From Symsagittifera roscoffensis (taxonomy: Eukaryota > Xenacoelomorpha > Acoela > Convolutidae): DNA of 64,000 bases. Positions 33,095 to 44,650 of the stretch are shown one piece after another; position 1 is the first letter of the stretch, and each line of letters starts with the position of its first letter. The stretch covers positions 34,696,369 to 34,760,368 of the forward strand of contig NC_087064.1 of the NCBI RefSeq assembly GCF_963678635.1, given 5' to 3'. The notes below the pieces were generated by a model. That model was given only the letters and a program-made list of their open reading frames with translations. It was not told the DNA's origin and ran no database searches. Made by a program: the position numbers and the translations under genes.

Positions 33095-33250
33095 ATGATA
33101 GAGGAATCAGTAGACGAGCCTGATACAACAGTAGTAACAGAATTTGTTTATGATTCAGATAATTGCGAGCAAAAGTCTTGGAAATTATGTAATGATGTCA
33201 GTGTAGCCAGGTCTGAGGCAGATTTTTTTCACAGATGGTTATACCTTTAA
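33095..33250 (+). CDS. Small acidic ORF or terminal exon
   Basis: From ATG at 33095 (or from an acceptor AG at 33100-33101), open to TAA at 33248: acidic segment EESVDEPDTTVVTEFVYDSD then CEQKSWKLC. It lies within the TIR-bounded element, so it may be a relic of its encoded protein. Not recognised. Confidence 0.3.
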   Translation: MIEESVDEPDTTVVTEFVYDSDNCEQKSWKLCNDVSVARSEADFFHRWLYL

Positions 33251-33639
33251 TTTAAGGGTTTTCTGCGTGTTAAAATTAGCCCACGGTACTGAACTCTGTT
33301 GGAGTACCGGCGGATTGCTGTATTACTGATGTCATCACAGAATGAAATAAGATAAAGAAGTCATCCTGTTAAAATATTTCTTTACAAAAAAGTGGCACAT
33401 CCAATTTCAAAATCCTAGCTACTTGCAACAGAACATAAAACGAAAATCCAGCTTCCAGAATAGAAAAACGAAAACTTTTTCGAAAAAAAACAGGACATGT
33501 AAGAAAACCACATAGATTTTCGTAGATGCATAGATTTACACAGAGGTAACGAGGAGCGTCGCAACTTTTGCAATACAACGCGAGCATATCATTGCAAGCT
33601 GGCGAATAAAAAAATAACAGAAATAAAAAACATCTAATT

Positions 33640-34200
33640 GACAAGGATAGCCTGTTACTTTGCGAGTAGCACAGAATGCTTCGACCATAGTCTTAAATTT
33701 TTTTTTTCAAATTAGTGTCGTTTGTTCTGCGTGGTGTGATTTTGGTTCCCAATTCGGTTCTAGTAAACTCCAAAAACTACCCTAAATCGAGTTAAAATAA
33801 GTTTTCACGGCTTACAATGACCATAAAAAATCTTCTGTAAGCCAACTTAGCCTCACCTTATTAGCTTGAAATTAGATCAAAAATCGAAAATTTCAGACGG
33901 GTTTTTCTCGACACTTAGTTTTTTTTTCAAAATTTTGAATGTTGTTCGAATCACGAGTGAAAGGGCTTGAAGATTATATATCACTCAATCCATTCTGATG
34001 ATTGTATTATCTGATTTTGCTTGGAAAACAAAAAAAAACTAAAACACCCGAATACAAAGTTCCTGCACATTTATCAAATGGCCTGAATAAAAAATAAATT
34101 TCATAAGTTTGTCTCGACTGATGGCAAATTAAAAGAAACTACAGTGGCAAAACACCATCATCAGCAAAAAATAAGCAAATATTAATGCCTACCAAGCGGC
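33640..34200 (-). repeat. Second copy of the 30.2-31.2 kb repeat (body only)
   Basis: Shares the blocks listed for 30200-31218 in the same order. The tRNA-like head is not seen. Confidence 0.45.
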
Positions 34201-34899
34201 TGCTATGCCGTCAATACTTGAGTAGACGAGTGCAAAAACAAAAATAGTATCACTAAAAATTTTTGAGCTTTTAAGTTTCAAAATTCGATGTTTTACTATT
34301 CACTCCTCAAAGGTAAAAGAACACACTTTTTTCCTTCAAACGACCTGATATAAGGTAAGTAAGCCAATTTTACACACAGAGGACAAGCTGCGTTTCGCAA
34401 ACACAAGCGAGGAAAAGCAAAAAAGAGCTCAAACAGGCAAACAAAGTGAAATAAGGAATAGCTCAAAATTACACCTTGTATTTTTCTTTATTGAGACTAG
34501 GAGTACCACGTTCTCGCATCTGCTCCACGACCGCTTGTATTTTTACTAACACTGCCCACCAATAAATCAGCTACAGGTTCTATCAAAATGCCAATGTTAT
34601 GCAACAAAAATTCGACCAAAAAATAAAACTAATTAAATGTTCCGGATTTGAATATCCAATCTGTTGATTAGGAGTCTCGCATCTTCGCAAAGGTTGCTTG
34701 GAAGTATATCAAAGCCCAGCTAATGCTGAATCTACTTGTTCTAATAATTTTGATCATATATTAGTGATACGAAAATTCGTAATTTTCAAAATTTCAAAAA
34801 AAAAATGGATTTTACACTTAACCCTTGTGTTTCTCTGCTTTAGTAAGAGATTAATCGCTTATTTACAGAAAAAAATTACTTTTCATTCTTTTAATTGAA
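34201..34899. other. Noncoding with one loop-motif copy
   Basis: At 34384-34408 the minus strand reads gtgtttgcgaaacgcagctt, the start of the hairpin-loop motif, here without palindromic flanks. No gene seen. Confidence 0.4.
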
Positions 34900-35610
34900 C
34901 TTTTCTTACAGATTTGTCTGAGTAGTTTCCGAAAAAATGTTTAATAGGTTCTAAAAATCAAACAAAATTTCAAAAAATTGACTTTTCCTAAATCCATAAA
35001 CTTTTCTCTAAGTAAGCATGGGAATAGCCTCTGCAATCCACACCGTGATTTTTAGATTGAAGATTCCCGTACCTTGATTTTTTGGATTGAACCCTTTATA
35101 TCAGATTTAGCAAGTAGTTTTCGAGAATAGTGACAAAACGTCAAAAAGTTTTAAAAATTAAGCAAAATGTCAAAAATGTGCATTTTTGAAGCAATAACTT
35201 TTTTCTACTAAATTAGGAAATAGCCGCTTGAGAAGCTGAATTCCCCATAAATTTTTCTTTTGATTGAAACCTTCATCTCAGAAGAGTTTTATGGTTGTCG
35301 TAAGTACGAAAAAGAGCAATGATTTTTTATTTTTGTAAGTAAATTGCAGGCCGGAATTTCTACATCCTAGCAAATTTAAACGTTCGAAAAGCAAAGCAAT
35401 CATCTCATCAGCAATGGAGCTATATTTTGTCGAGCTATAAAATCTTAATCTCTGACATTTGGTCGATACAGTATTAAAAAGATTCCTTGGAAATAATGAA
35501 TTAAATTAGATTTTATTTGAGTTTTATGGTTGACTTAAATACAAAAAAGAGCATATGTTTTTTTTATTTTTATAGGTAAATTGCAAGCCGGCATACTCGT
35601 CGCTTTTTCT
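34900..35610. repeat. Degenerate tandem duplications
   Basis: gagttttatggttg...aaaaagagca...taaattgca.gccgg occurs at 35284 and 35516. A longer, more decayed unit pair is at 34925 and 35117 (gaaa..atgt..aa.aggtt.taaaaat.aa.caaaat.tcaaaaa). Confidence 0.5.
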
Positions 35611-35875
35611 CATATTTTGTGGTATCCATAGCTACTTTTTAAAATTACTTGCAAAAATTATACTAAATGCATCCTTTTGGTACAAGAGCTACAAAACTGA
35701 CAGTTTTTACGTGGAGCACCAAACATGCCGTCTTGGTTCTACCTTTTTCCATTTTTTTGTTCATTTCAAGAAGCGCCATTTCAAAGATGCAAAATTCAAT
35801 GGGAATACATGTAAACAAAACTACGTCAATTTTCTATATATTTTGAGTTACTTCATCTTATATAGACTGCGTTCA

Positions 35876-37291
35876 TTAACTATCGGCTGAGGACACATTC
35901 TCAGATCGATCAGATACAAAGTTCGAAAAGGGTGTGGCTTTTGTGGATTGCTCGGTAGAACTTTCATTTGGCCCACTTGTAGAAGCACTGCTTGTAATCT
36001 CATTATTAGTGCCACTCACACCGTTGACACGGACGAAAGCGTCTCCTCCTAGGCTAGTAAAGTCACGTTGTGCAAAACGATTGGAGTTCGCCTGATCTTC
36101 TTGAGGTTGCGACGGCCACCCTTGAGGAGCATAAGTTCCAAGATATGAATTTAAGACATCTGGGTTAGTGTTTACTTGCGATATAAAGGCAAGATCTACT
36201 AATGGGCCAATATTGCTCATGACGTTGTTTGTGTTGATTAAGTGAGGTTGCCCGTATCTGATAGACGCATTGCTCATTTCAAATGAGTTCATAGCAGAAG
36301 TAGCACTTAAGGATCTGGCTTGGTCATAGCTATTTGGAATGATGTTGTTCGAATCCGAAGCATTTCGAGTGCCAGCAATTACAACCGTCTTCTTCTTCAT
36401 CTTGCTGGGGTGTGTCCCCCTTCCCATGTTCTGAGCAGAACGATTGTGAAACCGACGATCAGGTTGAGCCATATGGTTTTGGGGGTTAATTGGTCTCGCC
36501 ATGGATGTTCGTGGTCTCCTGTCATTGTGCCTGATTAGATTATTGTTCTGAGGCGCTTCGGAGTTCTGAGAGCATTCCGTGTAGAAATGTCCATGTTCAG
36601 CGCAGATACAACAGTACTTGTTTGGATTAGATAATTGAAGCAAAGCCGACTTCTTGGGGAATTTTCCGTTGCACGTTAAAAAGAACTCTCGCCACAAAGT
36701 CGGGCAGATTTGCTTTTCGTGGCCTTTAATATTGCAGCGGTAGCACGTCATGTTCTTTCTGTATGCTTTCTGGCATTCCATGGGAGGGTGGCCAGGTTCT
36801 AAGCAAATAGAGCAGAATTTTTTTGGACAATCGTTGTTGTGATCTATGTGACCTGGGTCACAGCAATTTGCACATATACGCCGTCTGCCCCCATCAATAG
36901 GAAATCCTTCGGGGCAGTCTCTTGAGAGATGGCCATAATCCTCGCAGTCTCTACAATGAATCGGGACTATGGTGTATTCATGCTGATTTGGTACACTATC
37001 TTCAATTTTGGTTTGCCCTCGTTCTGATGAAAAATGATGAACAACTGCAACTTTTCCTTCCTGATTTGCAGCATTGGAATTATCATTGCTCAAAAAGTAC
37101 CATCTACTCACTGTTGTTTGAGATAAGAGTTCCAAATTCGATGTTTCATCCGAGCTATTGGTACCGCGATGGATGGGGACCAGTGGTGATCTTTCGTTAC
37201 TTAGTTTGCTCGTGTTGTTTTCAGAAACATTTTCGCACATTGCACAAAGTTGTAGACTTTCAAACTGACAAGCATAACACTCAGGGTAGCA
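35876..37291 (-). CDS. ZCCHC7: ZCCHC7/Air-family zinc-knuckle protein (long last exon)
   Basis: A 454-residue frame from the ATG at 37240 has five CCHC knuckles at about residues 96-109, 123-138 (longer spacing), 143-156, 166-179 and 210-223. The spacing and the insert between knuckles 4 and 5 (PTLWREFFLTCNGKFPKK) fit the ZCCHC7/Air1-Air2 family, the RNA-binding subunit of the nuclear TRAMP complex that feeds RNA to the exosome. Residues 224-454 are Asn/Ser/Gln-rich and probably disordered, with a basic patch KMKKKTVV. The frame stays open upstream to 37291, where TTTTTTTAG is a strong splice acceptor and adds CYPECYACQF..LCAMCE, so the ATG may be internal and upstream exons missing. The plus-strand ORFs here (36320, 36922) are shadows. 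The LINE begins only ~180 bp upstream. Confidence 0.8.
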   Translation of the reverse strand, partial: CYPECYACQFESLQLCAMCENVSENNTSKLSNERSPLVPIHRGTNSSDETSNLELLSQTTVSRWYFLSNDNSNAANQEGKVAVVHHFSSERGQTKIEDSVPNQHEYTIVPIHCRDCEDYGHLSRDCPEGFPIDGGRRRICANCCDPGHIDHNNDCPKKFCSICLEPGHPPMECQKAYRKNMTCYRCNIKGHEKQICPTLWREFFLTCNGKFPKKSALLQLSNPNKYCCICAEHGHFYTECSQNSEAPQNNNLIRHNDRRPRTSMARPINPQNHMAQPDRRFHNRSAQNMGRGTHPSKMKKKTVVIAGTRNASDSNNIIPNSYDQARSLSATSAMNSFEMSNASIRYGQPHLINTNNVMSNIGPLVDLAFISQVNTNPDVLNSYLGTYAPQGWPSQPQEDQANSNRFAQRDFTSLGGDAFVRVNGVSGTNNEITSSASTSGPNESSTEQSTKATPFSNFVSDRSENVSSADS

Positions 37292-38099
37292 CTAAAAAAA
37301 ACCTGTATTTTCATTCCGACTACTCTCGAAAGATTGGGAAGTATTTACGGCTAAGTGAGGTAATAATCATTTTTTTAAATAAACACTTTAATTGCAAAAA
37401 GATAAGCAATAACATGATGCAAGTGTAAATCATGCAATTTTCGTTTCATATAATGTTTATTTACAGAATACTATGGTAATAATAATAATAAATTTGTCTT
37501 CACATAAATTTAAATTGCTCCCATGATGTTTTTTCATATGTTGACATAGAAGGATCTTCACTGAAACACAGATAGAAAAAATTCTTAAACTTAAAAATCA
37601 TTGTTTTATAGGTTAAGCTACTGATAGCCATATTTGGATTTGTGCTTTAAATTTTTTTCCACACAAAAACTATGTTTCTGAAGGAACACTTTTCGATCTA
37701 CTGAATGCTGAATCTTTCATGGAAGTGCAACTTTTAAATTCGTATTCTTATCAATTGTGTTGTTCTCGTACTTGATTCTTGTGTATGCTGGTAGTAGATC
37801 ATATTTGACTTTCCAAAGATGGCGACTAATTCCCAATTAATAAACATTGAAACTGGTAGTATGTTGTATTTCAGCTTGAGATCGGATGATTAATCAAATT
37901 TTCTTCGCTCACAGCAGGTCTTAATTGCCCAGCTAAATTGTTTTAAATGCAAATTGCTTATGACTAAAGCAGTCAATAACATAAATCTGTTATTGATTAA
38001 TAGCGGTTTTTTACAGGCCATTTTTCTTAAAACACTTTTAACTTCACCTGGAAATGTAAGGAATTGATCAAAAACTACCCCCAAATACTTAACTTTAGT

Positions 38100-39010
38100 T
38101 TTTTTCTATTTTAATATTATCTAATATAAGACTGAATTTTGTATTGCTGATTCTAGCTTGATGTTTTTTGCTAAATATGATCAGTTCAGTTTGGTTTGTA
38201 TAAGTTTTAAAAGGTGTCTTGTAAAAAACAAAGACAATTTTTGACATAAATTCTGTAATATCTTTAAAACATCATCAACGTTAGTATCATCGCAAAATCG
38301 TAGTGTATCGTCTGCATATTAAACCACTTTGCACTTTTCGGTTTAAATGTTCGTTTAGGTCATTTATGTATAGGTTGAAAATGAAGAGTCCGAAAATTGT
38401 ACCTTGCTGTACACCTTGAAGTGAGATCCAATTGGATTCTGTATTATTTACTACAGTTTTCAATGGCTACTGCTCAAGAAAATGTCAATAATGTCTTATA
38501 GAATCGAAAGCTGTTGATAGATCCATGAGATACGGCAACGTACGTGTATTTATCCATTGATTTGCGAAAGATTTGAGTCCATTAAACAATTGCGTCAATC
38601 CTTGAATATGAGGTTCTGAAACCAAATTTGGTGTTAATGAGCCGGTAATCAATAGATACTCATTTATCTGTTTGTAAAACAATTTTTCAAAAACTTTGGA
38701 CAATGCACTTGTTATTGAGATTGGTCTCTGCTATTTCGGTTCCTTTTTTGTTTATTGGGGGTAACAATCGCTTTTTGAGAATAGCTGGGAACAAAATAAG
38801 TTTTACGTATTCGTTTATAAGAAATGTGATGTGGTAAGATTTTATTGCATCCCTTTTTAGAGCCCATACTGTTAGATCAGATAGTCCTGGTGGCTTATTC
38901 GCATTGACACTAAAAATTTCTTTTCTACACTGAACTTCACTTACAAACCGAAAAAATTGCAGTCTGCTTTGTTTAGTTGATAGTGTTTCTGTTGGTTGCT
39001 TCATCCGCAT
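38100..39010 (-). pseudogene. Reverse transcriptase domain of the LINE
   Basis: Motifs in order on the minus strand: NANKPPGLSD (38900), PAILKKRLLPPINKKG (38770), SKVFEKLFYKQINEYL (38700), LMDLSTAFDSI (38510, catalytic Asp box), GVQQGTIFGLFIFNLYINDL (about 38400-38360), and YADDT (38304-38318, catalytic). The frame shifts at least between SNW...DL and YADDT and near 38690. Downstream, 38084-37890 continues the thumb/C-terminal part (GVVFDQFLTF...LRKM). Confidence 0.8.
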
Positions 39011-40465
39011 CGCTTACATCTTTTCTCAAAAAAAAACTTCAGACTTCGAAAACTTAAAAATCAATAAGCTCGCGATTTTAAAATTAATTAATAATGTTTG
39101 ACCAAAAGAGTTATCCAAGAATGCGACTTTATTGGCTGATACTTTAGATTGTCGGGTGTCATTTATAATCTTCCATTTATGCCGCTGTTGTTTACGGATT
39201 AAATAATTTTGATATGAAATTATCGCCTTTAATTTTTTGTTTGTCGTTACGAATAAATACTTATTTTGGTCTAGTTAAATTTGTAACAATATAATATATG
39301 AGTGCGTTGGATTTGATTGATCGGCAACTGACAAATTATAAGGCGTTGAAATTGGCTGCAAAGACTTTCTTTCTTCGGAAGTTAAAAATTAAGGTTAATC
39401 TCCCATAAGAATAAGGTTACAAATATATAATTGCGCAAAATTATTTGTTGAAGCAAGTTCTTCGATAAATTCTGCTTTGTGAGATTAATTTAGATTGTAG
39501 AAAAGGTTTACTAGAGTTGATGGTTCCGTTTTGTTTCCATGAATTAAAGTCTAACCAGATATTGTCATATTTGTGATGCAGTAAATTTAAATCTGTGCGT
39601 AGTTTAGGGTTCAATAAATTGGGAATGAGCATCATGACTCATTCTGCTTTTGTCTTTTCGCTTACTACAGCTAACCTATCACACCGAAAAGCGACAAAAC
39701 GGTCATTATCTGAAAAAAAAGAAACTTCATTGAATCGGATAGTCCGGGTGACTTATTCGCATTGAGACTAAGCTTATTCGAAAATTCTTTTTTACACTCA
39801 ACTTCAATTACAAACCGAAAAAATTGCAGTTTGCTTTGTTTAGTTGATACAGTGTTTCTGTTGGTTACTTCATCCGCATCCATTACATCTTTTCTCAAAA
39901 AAACTTCAAACTTGAAAATCAGTAAGTTCGCGACTTGAAATTTGATAAATAATGTTTGAGAAAAAGCATTTTCCAAAAAAGCGATTTTATTGGCTGATTA
40001 TTTAGATTGTCTGGTGCAATTTATAATATTCCATTTATGCCGCTCAGTTGTTTACGGATTAAATAAACTTGATATGAAATTACCGCCTTGATTTTTTCGT
40101 TTGTCGGTACGAAAAAAGACTTATTTTGGTGCGCATTTTTTCAAGCGAATAAATAAATTAGAATTGAAAATGATGCACCATTTTTTAGTGTTGTTTTTGC
40201 CTGTAGAAAGATTTTCATCTGATGTTTGTAAAGGACGTTTTAAAAACTGTATCTGAATATTTTAACTTATAGTAGACTTTACGATTAAACGGCATAGTTT
40301 AATCAAAGAACTTTATTTCAGATACCAAAAAAGGAGCTAAATGATTAGTTTTAATGGAAGGCGCGAAATTGAAAACTTTGTTCTCCAATTCGTTTGAATT
40401 AAATCTATAACAATACAATCAATGAGTGCGTTGAAGTTGATTGATTGGCAACTTCCAAATTATCA

Positions 40466-43400
40466 GGCGTTAAAATTGGCTCCAAAGACTTTCTTTCTTC
40501 AATTTAAAAATAAACGTTAAAATGGCCAGAAGAATAACGTTACAAATTTATGATTGCTCAAAGTTATCTGTTAAAGCAACTTCCGTTTTGATTTTAATGA
40601 ATTAAAGTCTAACCAGATGCTGTCATATTTCTGATGCAGTAATTTTAAGTCTGTGAGTAGTTTAGGGTTCAATAATTTCGGAATAAGCATCATGACTCAC
40701 CCTGCTTTTGTCTTTAATAATGCTTGACCTTTCACAACAAAAAGCGACAAAATGATCATTAAATAGTGTCCATAATTTGGATCAGATAGTCCTAGTGGCT
40801 TATTCGCATTGAGACTCAAAATTTCTTTTTTACACTAATTTCATTTAGAAACCGAAAAAAAAGTGCAGTCAGCTTTGTTTAGTTGGTACAAAGTTTCTAT
40901 TGTTTACTTCATCCGCATCGCTTACGTCTTTTCGCAAAAAAAGCTTCAAACTCGGAAAAGTTGAAAATCAGTAAATTCGCCATTTTAAAGTTAGTTAATT
41001 CATTGGCTGATCATTAGATTGTCTGGTCCCATTTATAATGTTTCATTTATACCGCTCCGTTGTTTACGTATTAAATAATTTTGATATGAAATTATCGCCT
41101 TTAATTTTTTGTTTGTCGCTAAAAATAAAAACTAATTTTGGTCTAGCGCATTTATTCAAGCGAATAACTACATTGGAATTGAAAAAGATGCACAATTTTT
41201 CAGGTTGTTTTGCCTGTAGAAAGATTTCCAGCTAATGTTTGTTAAGGCAGTTTTGAAATCTGTTTCGGAATATTTTAATCTAAAATAGACTTTACGTTTA
41301 AACGGCATAGTTTGATCAAAGAACTATATTTCAGATACCAAAAAGGTAGCTAAACGGTTAGTCTTAATAGGAGGCGCGATGTTGAAAGTTTTGATCTCCA
41401 ATTCGTTCGAGTTTAAATTTGAAACAATATAATCAATGAGTGCGTCGAAGTTGATTGATTGGCAACTTCCAAATTATAACGCGTTAAAATTGGCTCCAAA
41501 GACTTTCTTTCTTCGGAATTTAAAAACTAATGTTTTAACCTCCCATAAGAATAAGGTTACAAATTTATGATTGCGCATAGTTATCTGTTAAAGCAAGTTC
41601 TTCGATAAATTCGGTTTTAATAGATTTATTTAGATTGAAGAAAATGTTTATTAGTGTTGATGGTTCCGTTTTGTTTTAATGAATTAAAGTCTAACCAGAT
41701 GCTGTCATATTTATAATGCAGTAATTTTAAGACTGTGCGTAGTTTAGGGTTCAAAAATTTCGGAATGAGCATCATGACTCACCCTGCTTTTGTACACTGA
41801 AATTCACTTAGAAACCGAAAAAAAACTGCAGTCTGCTTTGTTTAGTTGGTACAATGTTTCTGTTGTTTACTTCATCCTCATCGCTTACGTCTTTTCGCAA
41901 AAAAAAGCTTCAAACTAGGAACAATTAAAAATCAGTAAATTCGCCATTTTAAAGTTAGTTATTAGTGTTTGACAAAACTCATTTTCCAAAAAAGTGACTT
42001 CATTGGCTGCTTATTTAGATTGTCTGGTCCCATTTATAATGTTTCATTTATGCCGCTCAGTTGTTTACGGATTAAATAATTTTGATATGAAATTATCGCC
42101 TTTAATTTTTTGTTTGTCGTTACGATTAAATAATTATTTTGTTAAGGCAGTTTTGAAATCTGTTTCTGAATATTTTTATTTATAATAGACTTTACGTTTA
42201 AACGGCATAGTTTAACCAAAGAACTATATTTCAGATACCAAAAACGTAGCTAAATGGTTAGTTTTATTAGGAGGCGCAAAATTGAAAACTTTGTTCTCCA
42301 ATTCCATTGAGTTTAAATTTGTATCAATATAATCAATGAGTGCGTTGGAGTTTATTGATTGGCAACTTCCAAATTATAAGGCACTGAAATTGGCTGCAAA
42401 GACTTTCTTCATTCGGAATTTCAAAATTTAATGTTAAAATCTCCCATAAGTATAAGGTTACAAATATATGACTGCTCAGTTATCTGTTAAAGCAAGTTCT
42501 GTTTTGTTAGATTTACTCAGATTGTTGCAAAGGTTTATTAGTGTTCATCGTCCCTTTTGTTTTTATTGAACTGAAGTCTAACCAGATGCTGTCATATTTC
42601 TGATGCAGTAACTTTAAGTTTGTGCGTAGTTAAGTGTTCAAAAATTTGAAAATTGAGCATCATGACTCATTCTGCTTTTGTCTTTTCACTTACTTCTGCT
42701 GACCTATCACAGCGGAAAGCGACAAAATGATCATTACCTAGTGTCCATAATTTGGATCACATAGTCCGAGTGGCGTATGAAATTATCGATTTTTCGTTTG
42801 TCGTTACGAATAAAGACTTACTCGCGTGTAACGCACCTCCGGTGCTTCGAAGTTTCAACAACTCAAAAAACTATTCTTTAAGTGTACTCTGACAGCACCA
42901 AATTACAGGGTTCGTGAAAACAAACTTTGCTAAGTTTTTTATGCAAATTTTGAAGAACCCTAAGACTTTGTGAAGTTTTATATAACTTCTTCGAAAAAAT
43001 TAAAATGAACTAAGAAAGGTCACATCCGGGAAATTGAAAGCAATTGAGCAGTCCCATTCCGACGCAAGATTTGCAACTCCTGAGAGTAACTTGAAACTGT
43101 GTAAAGTTTTTCATTCGTTTTTCTATTTCAAATTTTGGAAAAACCAGAACAATTTGTGACAAGTTTATAATGAATTAGGAAATGACACAATTATGAAACT
43201 GAAAGCAATTACAAGTACAGTACCCAACTACAAGGCAGTACAGTACTCCAAACTATAAGGCATTAAAATTGGCTCAAAAGCTTTCTTTCTTCGGAATTTA
43301 AAAATTAATGTTATAATCTCGCATAAGAATACGGTTACAAATATATGATTGCGCAAAGTTAACTGTTAAAGCAAGTTCTTCGATCAGTTGTTTTGTTAGA

Positions 43401-44650
43401 TTTATTTGAATTGTAGAGAAAGTTAATTAGTGTTGATCGTTCCGTTTTGTTTTTAATGAATTAGAGTCTAACCAGATGATGTCATATTTTTGATGCAGTA
43501 ACCTTAAGTCTGTGCGTAATTTAGAGATCATAATTTTGAAAATGAGCATCATGACTCCTCCTGCTTTAACCTTTTCGCTTATTATTGCTGACCTATCACA
43601 TCGGAAAGCGACAAAATGATCATTATCTAGTGTCCATAATCTGTTGAAGCAAGCCCTTCGATAAAGCGTTGGTTGTTCCGTTTTATATGAATGAATACGC
43701 GTTGGTCGTGTTACGCGTTGTCGTTCCGTTTTATTTTAATGAATTAGTGTCTATCTAGATGCTACCATAATTCTGATGCAGTAACTTTAAGTTTGTGCGT
43801 AGTTAAGTGTTCAAAAACTTGGGAATGAGAATCATGACTCATTCAGCTTTTGTCTTTTCGCTTAGTACAGCTGACCTATCACATCGGAAAGCGACAATCT
43901 GGACATTATCTAGTGTCCATAATTTGAATCAGATAGTCCGGGTGGCTTATTCGCATTGCGACTAAAAATTTCTTTTTTACACTCAACTTCAATTACAAAC
44001 CAAAGAAATTGCAGTCTGTTTCGTTTAGTTGATATAGTGTTTCTGTTGGTTACTTCATCCGCATCCCTTAAAAAAACGTCAAACTTGGAAAACTTAAAAA
44101 TGAGAAAGTTCGCCATTTTAAAGTTAATTAATAATATTTGACCATAATAATTTTCCAAATATGCGACTTTATCGGCTGATTCTTTAGATTGTATGGTGTC
44201 AATTATAATGTTCCATTTAAGCCGCACAATTGTTTACGGTTTATACAAATTTGATATGAAACTATCGCCTTTAATTATTTGTTTGTCGTTACGAATAGTG
44301 ACTTATTTCGGTGGAACGCATTTTTTCAAGCAATGGACTATATTAGAATTGAAAATGATGCACAATTTTCAGAGTTGTTATGCCTTTAGAAAGATTCCCA
44401 CCTACTGTTTGTTAAGGCAGTTTTGAAATCTACTTTTGAATATTTTAATTTATAACAGACTTTATATTTAAACGGCATACTTTAAACAAAGAACTTTATT
44501 TCAGATACAAAAAATGTAGCTAAATGGTTGGTTTTAATGGGAGGCGCGAAATTGAAAAATTTGTTCTTCAATTCATTTGAATTTATATTTGTAACAATAT
44601 AATCACTGAGTGCGTTGGAGTTGATTGATTGGCAATTTCCAAACTATAAG
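40466..44650 (-). repeat. Higher-order repeat, copy 1 (about 4.18 kb)
   Basis: Aligns base for base with 44650-48832 at an offset of 4180-4184 from end to end with very few differences (for example a 2-bp change near 42968 and a 1-bp change near 43725). It contains four to five diverged LINE monomers of 0.28-1.08 kb. Left of 40466 similarity to the matching place in copy 2 drops sharply. Confidence 0.9.

Larger units (their letters stand above)
31987..33333. mobile_element. TIR-bounded element of unknown family (about 1.35 kb)
   Basis: Left end gatatcagtagtatagtaat then ccgcc.ttact; right end is the reverse complement of gacatcagtaatacagcaat then ccgccggtact. About 32 of 40 positions agree. 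The interior has several short open stretches on the plus strand (below). No recognised transposase and no certain target-site duplication. Confidence 0.5.

Noticed and set aside
36922-37428. 168-residue plus-strand ORF
   Set aside because: Antisense to the zinc-knuckle gene; Cys/His/Tyr-rich because it mirrors it.
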